This document shows positions 45,785 through 54,003 of a stretch of 64,000 bases of DNA, in pieces. The translations under genes and the position numbers were made by a program. How positions within the stretch are numbered: the stretch's first letter is position 1; each line of letters starts with the position of its first letter. Below the pieces are notes generated by a model that was given only the letters and a program-made list of their open reading frames with translations, had not been told where the DNA came from and made no database searches. Source of the DNA: Cytobacillus firmus (GTDB taxonomy: Bacteria; Bacillota; Bacilli; Bacillales; Cytobacillaceae); assembly GCF_023657595.1 (NCBI RefSeq), contig NZ_CP098323.1, positions 954,001 to 1,018,000 of the forward strand. The letters are read 5' to 3'.

Positions 45785-45934
45785 ATGTTGACAGAGCAAA
45801 ATGTAAAGGTTGAGGGAATTGATTTGGAGTGGCTGCAGTTAATTATGGAAGCCAAGAACTTAGGCTTGCAAAAGGAAGAAATTAGAGAGTTTTTACATAA
45901 TAACAGAGCCAAAGAGGTTCTGATCGAAGCTTAA
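45785..45934 (+). CDS. sinI: SinI family anti-repressor
   Basis: A 49-aa protein whose core IDLEWLQLIMEAKNLGLQ and EEIREFLHNN matches the SinI helix pair that disrupts the SinR tetramer. GGGGGG ribosome site. It is placed right after the c-di-GMP riboswitch. Orientation is opposite to sinR, with which it converges; in B. subtilis the two are in one operon. It should relieve SinR repression of matrix genes. Confidence 0.82.
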   Translation: MLTEQNVKVEGIDLEWLQLIMEAKNLGLQKEEIREFLHNNRAKEVLIEA

Positions 45935-45998
45935 TATCTGGTATTGCTAAGTATTTCTGTTAGAGGCATCTCTAAATGGAAATGCTTTTTATTTTACC

Positions 45999-46026
45999 AA
46001 AAAAAATAAGCCTGTACATTCAGGCT
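45999..46026 (-). terminator. Terminator after sinR
   Basis: Stem AGCCTG/CAGGCT around AATGTA on the minus strand followed by a T run. Confidence 0.75.
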
Positions 46027-46034
46027 CATTACAT

Positions 46035-46358
46035 TTATGATTTTTGTCCGCTTCTCCACTTATTAAAATCCAAAAACTCCCGAAATTGCTCCTTGGAAAC
46101 CCCGGATTCCATCGCTTCTTTCACAATCTTCATCCATTCTGAATCCAAATCTTCCTTATTGATCTGCTCATGGATCAAATGGTCCACAGGTACATTCAGA
46201 ACTCCAGCGATTTTCTCGAGAAACTGAATCGATGGGTTGGTTTGAAGGTTGCGCTCAAGTGAGCTTAAATATGATTTTGCCACACCGGCTTGGTCTGCAA
46301 GCTCGGATAAGGACATTTTCTTTTCCTGACGAAGTTTTTTTACACGATCACCGATCAT
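46035..46358 (-). CDS. sinR: Biofilm master regulator SinR
   Basis: A 107-aa protein very like B. subtilis SinR: HTH EKKMSLSELADQAGVAKSYL, then SSLERNLQTNPSIQFLEKIA, and the SinI-binding C-terminus LDSEWMKIVKEAMESGVSKE followed by FREFLDFNKWR. Represses biofilm matrix genes; here sinI lies convergent. ATG of MIGDRVK at 46358; AAGGTG lies 11 nt upstream. A GAACGTTTTGTTC palindrome (46420-46432) precedes it. Confidence 0.93.
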   Translation of the reverse strand: MIGDRVKKLRQEKKMSLSELADQAGVAKSYLSSLERNLQTNPSIQFLEKIAGVLNVPVDHLIHEQINKEDLDSEWMKIVKEAMESGVSKEQFREFLDFNKWRSGQKS

Positions 46359-46419
46359 CGTATACCACACACCTTATTTTGTATGTAATAGGATTATATC
46401 ATATTTAGTTCCATATTAA

Positions 46420-46432
46420 GAACGTTTTGTTC
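46420..46432. promoter_or_regulatory. Putative SinR-type operator upstream of sinR
   Basis: GAAC-GTTTT-GTTC, the same spacing as GAAC-AAATC-GTTC upstream of the SinR paralogue. Confidence 0.5.
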
Positions 46433-46519
46433 AATATTATTATCATCATACCACAGTGTCAACTGACTAAAATAGATAGCTATCACAGTTTTATAAAAAT
46501 ATTACTTTTGTCGCTCTCA

Positions 46520-46554
46520 AAAAGTAATGCTCCGCGTCATAAGACGGGAGCATT
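46520..46554 (-). terminator. Terminator after mnmH
   Basis: Stem AATGCTCCCGTC/GACGCGGAGCATT with ACTTTTT on the minus strand. Confidence 0.75.
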
Positions 46555-47595
46555 TTGCTTTTCAATTATTTGAATAACCTGCTGTGCAGCTGCTTCCACA
46601 TCATCTGCATTTACATGGTGGAATTCGCCCTCATAGTCATGCTGTTTAAAAGCATAGCGCGGATCGTAATAGTGTTCTAATAAAAGCTTGATAAATAGTT
46701 CGTAGTTCTCCGTTTCAACTGATTCATCAAGCTGCTCGCGGATTTCAGTATCCTTCAGCCGTTTTTTAATAAACACAAGGCTTTCATCCACTTTCGGCTT
46801 GAACCATTCTTCTTTTTGATAGGGTGCAACATAGTCACGGAGGATGCGCTGGACACGGGACTCCATGCTTGCAAACATATCAATATGAATACCGGTTTTT
46901 TTTGTATCCAGAAGCTCGTCCGGCTGAACCACCTTGCCAATCCGCTTACTTTCGGCTTCCATAATAATATAAGGGGACCCTTTAACCTCAGAAAGGGATT
47001 TATACAAAAGTGCATCAAATGTTTTCTGTGTACTGCCGTCCCCCATGCCAAAGGAGCCAAAGATCGATCCGCGGTGCCCTGCCATTTCTTCAAGGTCAAT
47101 AACCGGATAGCCTTTTTCACTTAATACCTTTAGCACATCCGTTTTCCCAACGCCGGTCATCCCGTGCAGAACAACTGCTTTTTCAGGAATCAGATCTGCT
47201 GTGTTTTCAAGGATATATTGACGGTACGCTCTGTAGCCCCCAATTAAACGAGGGATCGAAACGCCAGCATACGTGATAAATGTAGTAACCGCTTTGCTGC
47301 GCATTCCGCCGCGCCAGCAGTAAATGACAGGCTGTAAGCCATCATTTTTCAGGTCTCTGATTTTCTGCATCATGGACGGAATTTTAGGTGAAACGATTTC
47401 CATCGCTCTCCACTTAGCCGCATCAGAACCTTCTTTTTTATATAGTGTTCCGATTTCCACACGTTCTTCATTGGTGAAAAGCGGCACATTGACAGCACCG
47501 GGAATGCTGCACTCCTCAAATTCGATTGGAGACCTGACATCGATCGGAACTGCGTTGTCCATTTGGATATATTGTTCGACTGCTATTTCTCTCAT
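46537..47595 (-). CDS. mnmH: tRNA 2-selenouridine synthase
   Basis: A 352-aa enzyme that replaces 2-thiouridine by 2-selenouridine at the wobble base using selenophosphate, through a geranylated intermediate. A rhodanese domain carries the catalytic Cys in VIYCWRGGMRSKAV (about residue 85), and an ATPase-like P-loop HGMTGVGKTDVL follows at about residue 145. ATG at 47595 follows GGAGG. Its presence implies selD and selenophosphate in the cell. Also called selU or ybbB. Confidence 0.94.
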   Translation of the reverse strand: MREIAVEQYIQMDNAVPIDVRSPIEFEECSIPGAVNVPLFTNEERVEIGTLYKKEGSDAAKWRAMEIVSPKIPSMMQKIRDLKNDGLQPVIYCWRGGMRSKAVTTFITYAGVSIPRLIGGYRAYRQYILENTADLIPEKAVVLHGMTGVGKTDVLKVLSEKGYPVIDLEEMAGHRGSIFGSFGMGDGSTQKTFDALLYKSLSEVKGSPYIIMEAESKRIGKVVQPDELLDTKKTGIHIDMFASMESRVQRILRDYVAPYQKEEWFKPKVDESLVFIKKRLKDTEIREQLDESVETENYELFIKLLLEHYYDPRYAFKQHDYEGEFHHVNADDVEAAAQQVIQIIEKQNAPVL

Positions 47596-47612
47596 TTTAT
47601 TGCCTCCAAAAT

Positions 47613-47757
47613 TAAAGTGAAACTCCAATCAGTGGGAGTTTTCCCGCTGATTGGTTAGTTGAACTAATCGGGCCTTACGGGCAGTTTGGCACCGTTAATT
47701 CACCTTTGAATTTTACTGCAGTTTCTAGTGGGGATCTTACTGCCCGTTAGACTGCGG
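47613..47757 (+). repeat. Dispersed repeat R2, copy 3
   Basis: Begins TAAAGTGAAACTCCAATCAG and ends with TACTGCCCGTTAGACTGCG, shorter than the others. It lies a few bases upstream of the mnmH ribosome site, so the mnmH promoter must be inside or beyond it. Confidence 0.8.
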
Positions 47758-47964
47758 TATTGCTATATATCGCCAAAAAGGAACGTTAATTAAATTGACT
47801 CTCTCTATTATACAGGATTTTGAAATTATAGGTGTCTATCACAATCATACTCCTATTTCCAAAAGATTGTTCTTATAATTTTTTCCAGACTTTGTAATAT
47901 CAGCATATCCATTGGTTTTGCTTTTTAAAAAGAAGGTTAAATAAAAGGCAAAGGTGGTGGAAAC

Positions 47965-49266
47965 ATGTCCTTGAATACAGAGGTTGCCATTATAGGCGGA
48001 GGGATTGGCGGTTTAACGCTGGGACTGAAGCTGGCTCAAGCCAATATTAATGTCACCGTTCTGGAAAAGCTGGATGCCCCCTCTTCCGTTTATAAGGGAG
48101 AACTCCTGCAGCCAAAGAGCTTGAAAATTTTTAAGGGGCTGGGTGCTTTGGATGAAATCCTTGATAACGGCTTTTCTTTTTCCCGAATAGCTTTTGAAGA
48201 AGGGGAAAAAGAGTTTGCCATGGATTACAGCATCCTCCCGGGAAATTATGATTACTCGCTTATGATCGAGCATGAAAGGCTGAAAGGAATCCTTCTGAAT
48301 CAGGCGCTTCCATATTCAAACTTTCATTATCTGTCAGGGTCCCTGGCAAAAGGGTATGACAATGGCGAATTAATGGTTGAGCGGAAGGATGTAAAGGAAC
48401 AGCTGACAGTGAGGGCTGATTTTTATATAGGCGCTGAAGGAAGGAATTCCATTACCAGAAAAGAAATGAACAGCAAAATTAAAAAGATTGAGTACAACCA
48501 TCAATTTTTAACGGTCACCTTCCCCCGGCCCCAATCTTTGGAGGAAGGAAAAATCATTTCTAGAGATGAGCGGTTCCTCGGATTATTTCCGCTGCCGGAT
48601 GCGAAAGTGCGATCTGTTTACTTAATTCCTGAGGGCACGTATAAGGAGCATCTCAAAAAAGGAATTCACTATTTCCATAAAAATTATGTAGAGCTTTTTC
48701 CTGAATTGGAAGGGTATGTGACCAGGCTGAAAAACTGGAAGGATATCCAGCTGATGATCCCAACAGCTTTTTATGCTGATAAATATTTGGATGGAAGACT
48801 CGCGATATTGGGCGATGCGGCCCATACGGTCCACCCGATGGCAGGGGAAGGCATGAATATGGCGATTCAGGATGCGGATGTGCTGGGGGAATTGCTTGCA
48901 GAGATGTATGCGAGCGGAAGAATTTCGCCGGACAAGCTTAAATGGTATGAAAAAGTCCGGAAGCCACGCGCTGAAAACATGATCAGCCTAAGCCATTTAT
49001 CCGCCATAGCTTATTCCTATTCGAATCGGGTTATTACAGGAATACGCCGCAAAGGCCTAAAGCAGATCGAAAGAGACAAAACCCTGCAATATAAGCAAAT
49101 GCTGAATGTTTCAGGTCTTGGATATTGGTCAGAGAGCCTTTGGGACCGATTGATTCAGGCAGGAATGCTGCCGGCAAGAAAAACAGAATTATCAGCTGCC
49201 GATAAAAGCCATTATTTTTATACAGAACAAGAAGACTATCCCTGGAAGAAGGTTGAACAGCCATGA
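47965..49266 (+). CDS. FAD-dependent monooxygenase (UbiH/PHBH-like)
   Basis: A 433-aa flavoprotein with N-terminal FAD motif AIIGGGIGGLTLGLKLA and the C-terminal GDAAHTVHPMAGEGMNMAIQDA. This is the aromatic hydroxylase family, including UbiH- and AurC-like enzymes. Its stop overlaps the next gene by 4 bp. Substrate unknown; hydroxylation of an aromatic or quinone-like compound followed by methylation is the reading suggested by the pair. Confidence 0.85.
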   Translation: MSLNTEVAIIGGGIGGLTLGLKLAQANINVTVLEKLDAPSSVYKGELLQPKSLKIFKGLGALDEILDNGFSFSRIAFEEGEKEFAMDYSILPGNYDYSLMIEHERLKGILLNQALPYSNFHYLSGSLAKGYDNGELMVERKDVKEQLTVRADFYIGAEGRNSITRKEMNSKIKKIEYNHQFLTVTFPRPQSLEEGKIISRDERFLGLFPLPDAKVRSVYLIPEGTYKEHLKKGIHYFHKNYVELFPELEGYVTRLKNWKDIQLMIPTAFYADKYLDGRLAILGDAAHTVHPMAGEGMNMAIQDADVLGELLAEMYASGRISPDKLKWYEKVRKPRAENMISLSHLSAIAYSYSNRVITGIRRKGLKQIERDKTLQYKQMLNVSGLGYWSESLWDRLIQAGMLPARKTELSAADKSHYFYTEQEDYPWKKVEQP

Positions 49267-50252
49267 TAAATGAATATGTGAGATTACTAAAAGCACGAAA
49301 CTGGATGAAAAAGAACCAGCCCTTTTTATACAGCTGGCATGCATATGTTGGATTTGAGCTGGACCTTTTTTCACAGTTCCGCAGCTGGAGAACGGTAAAA
49401 GAAGTGGCCTCAAGCAGAAATCTTCAGGAGGAGCTGCTTTTAAGATGGGTGGAGGTGGGACTTGCGATCCGCCATTTGAAAAAGAAAGGCAAGGATAAAA
49501 TCAAGACAGCATCTAAATTCAGCCTTCCGTCCACGCCGAAAAATCCCCGATCCACAGGAATCATCCTGAAGGAAATGATGGAATTGCATATCCCGACTTT
49601 ACTCTCTTATCCAGAACTGCTCCGTTCCAATACGAAAAATACTTTTGACCATGAAGAACATGGACCAACCGTTGCGAGAACTTCATCACTGCTTGAACAG
49701 CTTGCACTGCCGCGGCTTATGAAAACCATTAAGAAAAACAAAATGGAAAGAATCATCGACATTGGCTGCGGGGAAGGCGGCTATTTAAGCAGAATCAGCC
49801 AGAAGTTCCCCCATGCAAAACTGGCGGGAATTGAAATTAATGAAGACGTCGCAGAATCTGCCCGAACCAATTGCAAAGACATTCCCAACATTAATATTGT
49901 GACAGCAGATGTTCATGAATACTCACCTGATCATCAGGCTGATTTAATTATGGTCAACAACCTGCTGCACTATATCCAGCCGGAGGATCGCAAACAGCTG
50001 CTGTCCCGATTGAAAAGCTGGCTTAGCCGGAAAGGATCCATTACGATTATCACACCCATTCTTCATTCAAAAAAAGGCGAGGAGTTTTCAAGTGTGTTTA
50101 ACAGCTTCTTTTCTGCTTTTGAAAATCTTTATCCAACCCCGACTGAGGAGGATATCCACCAGCTTGCGAAAGAGCTGAAGCTGAAAGTGAAAACCTTCAA
50201 GCCTGTTGTCACGGAAGGCGGCTGGTATTTTATCCAGCTGTCCAACCGATAA
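49263..50252 (+). CDS. SAM-dependent methyltransferase
   Basis: A 329-aa class I methyltransferase. An N-terminal helical region (residues 1-90) resembles the dimerisation or winged-helix segment of small-molecule O-methyltransferases; SAM motif I is IIDIGCGEGGYLSRI near residue 164. It overlaps the monooxygenase gene (ATGA), so they are co-translated. Small-molecule methylation is inferred; the product is unknown. Confidence 0.83.
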   Translation: MINEYVRLLKARNWMKKNQPFLYSWHAYVGFELDLFSQFRSWRTVKEVASSRNLQEELLLRWVEVGLAIRHLKKKGKDKIKTASKFSLPSTPKNPRSTGIILKEMMELHIPTLLSYPELLRSNTKNTFDHEEHGPTVARTSSLLEQLALPRLMKTIKKNKMERIIDIGCGEGGYLSRISQKFPHAKLAGIEINEDVAESARTNCKDIPNINIVTADVHEYSPDHQADLIMVNNLLHYIQPEDRKQLLSRLKSWLSRKGSITIITPILHSKKGEEFSSVFNSFFSAFENLYPTPTEEDIHQLAKELKLKVKTFKPVVTEGGWYFIQLSNR

Positions 50253-50311
50253 TTCAAAGCAAGCCCGTTTAATGGTAGAATGGTGTTAACTTGACTGAAA
50301 TGGTGATTGAA

Positions 50312-51037
50312 ATGAGAACTAATAAATATCTAGTGATTTATGAGGAGCTTGCCCAGCAAATTCAGGAAGGCAAGTATCCCGCCAGATCCATTCTGCCATC
50401 TGAACATGAATTGACAGAGATGTATTCCACTTCAAGGGAAACCATCCGAAAGGCCTTGAATTTGCTTGCACAAAACGGGTTTATTCAGAAAATCCGCGGG
50501 AAAGGCTCGATGGTTCTTGATTTAAAAAAGCTGCAGTTTCCCATCTCGGGTCTGGTCAGCTTTAAAGAGCTGGCCGGGAAGATGGGGCAGCGTGCGGAAA
50601 CGATTGTGGACGAATTTTCGCTTATTCAGCCTGACGCAGAAAAGATGAAGCATCTCCATATTGATAAAGATGAAAAGGTCTGGAAAGTCTATCGGGTCCG
50701 GAAAATTGAAGATGAGCGGATCATTTTGGACAAGGATTTTTTAGTTGAAAAATATGTCCCGGGCTTAACGAAGGACATATGCCAGAGCTCTATTTTTGCC
50801 TACATTGAGGGCGATCTCGGCAAAAAAATAAGCTTTGCCAAAAAAGAATTTACAGTGGAAGAACCGACTGCTGAAGACCGCAGGCTTCTGGATATGGAAG
50901 GATTCCATGCCATTGTCGTGGTCAAAAATTATATTTATTTTGACGATGCCACCCTTTTTCAGTACACAGAATCCAGGCACAGGCCGGACAAGTTCAGGTT
51001 TGTTGATTTTGCGAGAAGAATGGACAGCGGAGTGTAA
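50312..51037 (+). CDS. treR: GntR-family trehalose operon repressor TreR
   Basis: A 241-aa HutC/GntR regulator. HTH: LPSEHELTEMYSTSRETIRKAL followed by IQKIRGKGSMVLDLKKLQFP; effector domain with VSFKELAGKMG, SRHRPDKFRFVDFARR. Strongly TreR-like in these segments. treP and treA, which it normally controls, are not next to it. ATG at 50312 is used; the TTG at 50291 is an alternative. Confidence 0.88.
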   Translation: MRTNKYLVIYEELAQQIQEGKYPARSILPSEHELTEMYSTSRETIRKALNLLAQNGFIQKIRGKGSMVLDLKKLQFPISGLVSFKELAGKMGQRAETIVDEFSLIQPDAEKMKHLHIDKDEKVWKVYRVRKIEDERIILDKDFLVEKYVPGLTKDICQSSIFAYIEGDLGKKISFAKKEFTVEEPTAEDRRLLDMEGFHAIVVVKNYIYFDDATLFQYTESRHRPDKFRFVDFARRMDSGV

Positions 51038-51113
51038 CATGCTTTTTTACGTTTAAGATTGTTCATTCAGGGAAATCTCCTTATGTGAAGATTTTTAAAA
51101 GGAGATGGTATAG

Positions 51114-51629
51114 ATGAGTAAAAAAATCGCATGCTTAATTACCGAGATGTTCGAGGATAGTGAATACACGGAACCTGCTAAAGGCTTCAAAGAAGCAGGA
51201 CATGAAGTGGTTACAATTGAAAAGGAACAAGGTAAATCCGTTAAAGGCAAACAGGGTGAAGCCACTGTTCAAATAGATCAGAGCATTGATAACGTAAATC
51301 CGCAGGACTTTGATGCCCTGTTCCTGCCAGGCGGTTTCTCACCGGATCAGCTTCGTGCCGATGATCGATTCGTCCAATTTGCCAAATCATTCATGGATGA
51401 AAAGAAACCTGTCTTCGCGATCTGCCACGGACCGCAGCTGCTGCTGACAGCCAAGACTCTAGAAGGCCGCGATGCAACCGGCTACAAATCTATCCAGGTT
51501 GACATGGAATACGCAGGAGCCAAATTCCAGGACTCAGAAGTCGTCGTCTGCCAAAACCAGCTCGTCACAAGCAGACAGCCGGAAGATATTCCCGCATTCA
51601 CACGTGAATCGCTTAAATTGTTAGGATAA
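51114..51629 (+). CDS. DJ-1/PfpI family protein (YfkM-like)
   Basis: A 171-aa protein with nucleophilic Cys in the AICHGPQLL elbow and GGFSPDQLR, VVCQNQLVTSRQP. B. subtilis YfkM is a general stress protein of this family; deglycase or chaperone activity has been proposed for relatives. Strong AAAGGAG. Gene position after treR is conserved. Confidence 0.92.
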   Translation: MSKKIACLITEMFEDSEYTEPAKGFKEAGHEVVTIEKEQGKSVKGKQGEATVQIDQSIDNVNPQDFDALFLPGGFSPDQLRADDRFVQFAKSFMDEKKPVFAICHGPQLLLTAKTLEGRDATGYKSIQVDMEYAGAKFQDSEVVVCQNQLVTSRQPEDIPAFTRESLKLLG

Positions 51630-51640
51630 TGAAAATTACT

Positions 51641-51671
51641 TACCCTCTGCCTGACTGGCAGGGGGTTTTTT
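51641..51671 (+). terminator. Terminator after yfkM-like gene
   Basis: Stem CCCTCTGCC/GGCAGGGGG followed by TTTTTT. Confidence 0.8.
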
Positions 51672-51741
51672 ATATTTTATTAATGATTTTTTAAGGGATT
51701 ATCCATCAGGGCTTTGATTTCCTAAATTCCTTATTAATATC

Positions 51742-51872
51742 GTGCTGATTGTAGCGGAAGGGGCTCGACTCCTGCGGGAGCAGCGGGAAACGGGAGACCC
51801 CGCAGACGCATAGCGTCGAGGAGGCTCCCGGGCCGCCCGCGGAAAGCGAGACCCTGCAGCGGAAATCAGCAC
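51742..51872. repeat. Dispersed repeat R3, copy 1
   Basis: A 131-bp GC-rich element bounded by inverted GTGCTGATT and AATCAGCAC. Contains GACTCCTGCGGGAGCAGCGG, AGACCCCGCAG and GAGGAGGCTC. Similar to copy 2 near 56.2 kb in opposite orientation. Not coding. Confidence 0.75.
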
Positions 51873-51925
51873 CCAGGTCAACAGCCGTAAAACTATGTAA
51901 TAGGTATAATCAAAACCGATCAAAA

Positions 51926-51950
51926 AAGCAGCCATCAAAAGGCTGCTCCC
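51926..51950 (-). terminator. Terminator after yfkK-like gene
   Basis: AGCAGCC/GGCTGCT around ATCAAAA, followed on the minus strand by TTTTTT. Confidence 0.75.
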
Positions 51951-51953
51951 AAG

Positions 51954-52184
51954 TTATTTATTCTTTCTCAAATTCCCAAGCTCCTCAACCAAAGCCTGCA
52001 TTTCATTCGGACTAAACGAATCCTTTTTCATGACAAGATCATAAATATCCTTCAATTCCTCATACATTTCCTCGTCAAAATGTGAAGGCTTAATAGCACC
52101 TAAATTCAAAACCTTTAGCTTCTCCTTAATAGCCTCAATCATAAATTCCACATTCTCAACCGACTTCTCCGATAAATTATTCAT
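51954..52184 (-). CDS. UPF0435 family protein (YfkK-like)
   Basis: A 76-aa helical protein with the UPF0435 pattern [20 protein letters not shown] and [24 protein letters not shown] at 52184; the extension to 52256 has no ribosome site. Function unknown; in B. subtilis yfkK lies in the same neighbourhood. Confidence 0.88.
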   Translation of the reverse strand: MNNLSEKSVENVEFMIEAIKEKLKVLNLGAIKPSHFDEEMYEELKDIYDLVMKKDSFSPNEMQALVEELGNLRKNK

Positions 52185-52433
52185 TACAGACACCCTCTCA
52201 TAGCTATGTATTAGGACGAACACACTTTTCTTATCATCTTTCCACGATATCAGCAAAATGTCAACTTAAATTAGACTTGCATGTACCAAGGAAATTAGTA
52301 GAAAATAAAGGAGAAGTTGTACAAATTACATAAGATAATACAGGAAAAGGACGAGTAAGGTTTCATTAAACGAAAAAAAGGGAAAAATTGAATAAAATTT
52401 TCTTATAATAATTTTACTAAAGGAGAATAAAAT

Positions 52434-52814
52434 ATGGGGAAATCATTGTTTTGGAAAGGTGTACTATATGGAGCACTTGCAGGCGGTGCGCTAAGCCTTC
52501 TTGACAAATCCACAAGGGAAACCGTTTTTGATAATTGCCGGAAAACATCCAGCAATGTCGGCTATTATTTAAAACACCCAAGTGAAGCCGTGAATCAGGT
52601 GAAGGATGTTTCCAATAAGGTCAAAACCGCTATTGACCAGGTTAGTGAAGACGTCGCTTTTATTACTGGTACTGTGGAAGAAATAAGAGAAATGGCACCG
52701 GAAGTAACACAGATTGTTCAGAACACAAAACAGGCTTTTTCCGATATAAAGCCGAAGGGATCAGGTGAACTGCCGGAACAACCGGCTGACGATTCGGTTC
52801 AGGTTCCGCATTAA
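52434..52814 (+). CDS. YtxH domain protein
   Basis: A 126-aa protein: hydrophobic N-terminus (LFWKGVLYGALAGGALSLLD), then a long helix rich in Val/Lys/Glu and a Pro/acidic tail. Typical YtxH-like stress protein, membrane attached at its N-terminus. AAAGGAG upstream. The next gene, yfkH-like, starts 20 bp later. Confidence 0.78.
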   Translation: MGKSLFWKGVLYGALAGGALSLLDKSTRETVFDNCRKTSSNVGYYLKHPSEAVNQVKDVSNKVKTAIDQVSEDVAFITGTVEEIREMAPEVTQIVQNTKQAFSDIKPKGSGELPEQPADDSVQVPH

Positions 52815-52833
52815 TAACAAGTGAGGTGTTGGA

Positions 52834-53658
52834 ATGGGACGAACTTTTTCGGCTCTGATTCCAAACTTATGGAAAAGAGTAGAAGAAGATGATGTCTTTG
52901 GACTTGCTGCCCAATTGGCTTATTTCTTTCTTCTCTCTCTTTTTCCTCTGCTGATTTTTCTGGTCACCCTCGTGCCTTATTTGCCGATTACACAGCAGGA
53001 TATTTTAAATGTTGTCCGTGATTTTGCGCCGGGAGAGACCATGAAGCTCATTGAAACCAATATCTATGAAATTACGCAGCGAAATGGAAAGCTGCTTTCC
53101 TTCGGGATCATCGCGACGCTCTGGTCGGCTTCAAATGGAATCAATGCCGTGGTGAAGGCTTTTAATAAGGCGTATGACGTAAAGGAAACCCGGCATTTTA
53201 TCCTTGCACGCGGGATGGCGATCCTGCTTACGTTTGCGATGATTTTTGTGTTTGTACTGGCCCTGCTTCTTCCTGTTTTTGGAAGACAGATTGGCTTGTT
53301 TATTTCTTCAGAATTTGGTTTGTCAGGCCAATTTCTGGCGATATGGAATATGATTCGCTGGTTAGTGAGTCCTTTCATCCTTTTTGTGGTGTTTACAGGG
53401 TTATACTGGATTGCCCCCAATAAAAAATTAACCTGTATAAGCGCTGTGCCTGGTGCCATTTTCGCAACAGTCGGCTGGGTGCTGTCCTCGCTTGCTTTTT
53501 CATACTATGTCAGCAGCTTCGGCAATTTCTCCGCGACCTATGGAAGCATTGGAGCTATTATCGTGCTTATGATCTGGTTTTACATATCCGGCATTATTAT
53601 CATTTTGGGCGGCGAAATCAATGCCATCAGTTCGAAGATCAATAAAGAGGATTGCTGA
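52834..53658 (+). CDS. YihY/virulence factor BrkB family membrane protein (YfkH-like)
   Basis: A 274-aa protein with six membrane helices, formerly called ribonuclease BN by mistake. LAAQLAYFFLLSLFPLLIFL, GIIATLWSASNGINAVVKAFN and the C-terminal YGSIGAIIVLMIWFYISGI fit YihY. Function unresolved; possibly a transporter. Confidence 0.9.
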   Translation: MGRTFSALIPNLWKRVEEDDVFGLAAQLAYFFLLSLFPLLIFLVTLVPYLPITQQDILNVVRDFAPGETMKLIETNIYEITQRNGKLLSFGIIATLWSASNGINAVVKAFNKAYDVKETRHFILARGMAILLTFAMIFVFVLALLLPVFGRQIGLFISSEFGLSGQFLAIWNMIRWLVSPFILFVVFTGLYWIAPNKKLTCISAVPGAIFATVGWVLSSLAFSYYVSSFGNFSATYGSIGAIIVLMIWFYISGIIIILGGEINAISSKINKEDC

Positions 53659-53737
53659 TAAAAGTTTCCTTCTTAAAAAGTCCCTCTTCGTTACACACTA
53701 GTAATGGGGGAAAATGAATACATTGGAGGGGACCGAT

Positions 53738-53842
53738 ATGACAAAGCACACGAAAAAAGACGGCGGCACTAAGCAAAAAGGCAAAAACAAACCAAAACAA
53801 AAAACATCCGGTTCTGCTAACGGGCAGAACGGCTATCATTAA
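53738..53842 (+). CDS. Small basic protein (34 aa)
   Basis: A 34-codon gene with GGAGGGG at 6 nt: MTKHTKKDGGTKQKGKNKPK then a Ser/Gly/Asn tail. Lys-rich and uncoiled, like small acid-soluble or spore-associated proteins, but no family is recognised. R1 copy 3 starts 4 bp after the stop. Confidence 0.5.
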   Translation: MTKHTKKDGGTKQKGKNKPKQKTSGSANGQNGYH

Positions 53843-53845
53843 TTA

Positions 53846-53966
53846 GAAAAGCGGAAGCGCCTTCGGAACAAGCCAAAAACGCTTGTTCCTGCGAAGAACA
53901 TCCAAGGAAGCTTTCCCTTGGTGCTCACCCCCGACACCTTGAGGGGGCAGGCTGCTTGCGCCAGAC
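53846..53966 (-). repeat. Dispersed repeat R1, copy 3 (inverted)
   Basis: Begins GAAAAGCGGAAGCGCCTTCG and contains CACCCCCGACACCTTGAGGG. Its edge lies 4 bp after a stop codon. Same sequence as copy 5 for about 90 bp. Confidence 0.8.
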
Positions 53967-53968
53967 AT

Positions 53969-54003
53969 AAAAAAGCCTGGGAATCTGAATTCCCAGGCTT
54001 TCC
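53969..54003 (-). terminator. Terminator after P-type ATPase gene
   Basis: Perfect 13-bp stem AAAGCCTGGGAAT/ATTCCCAGGCTTT with T run. Confidence 0.85.

Noticed and set aside
45785..45934. The SinI gene as simply the tail of the riboswitch leader
   Set aside because: The 49-codon frame has a G-rich ribosome site and the full SinI helix pattern, so it is a real gene.
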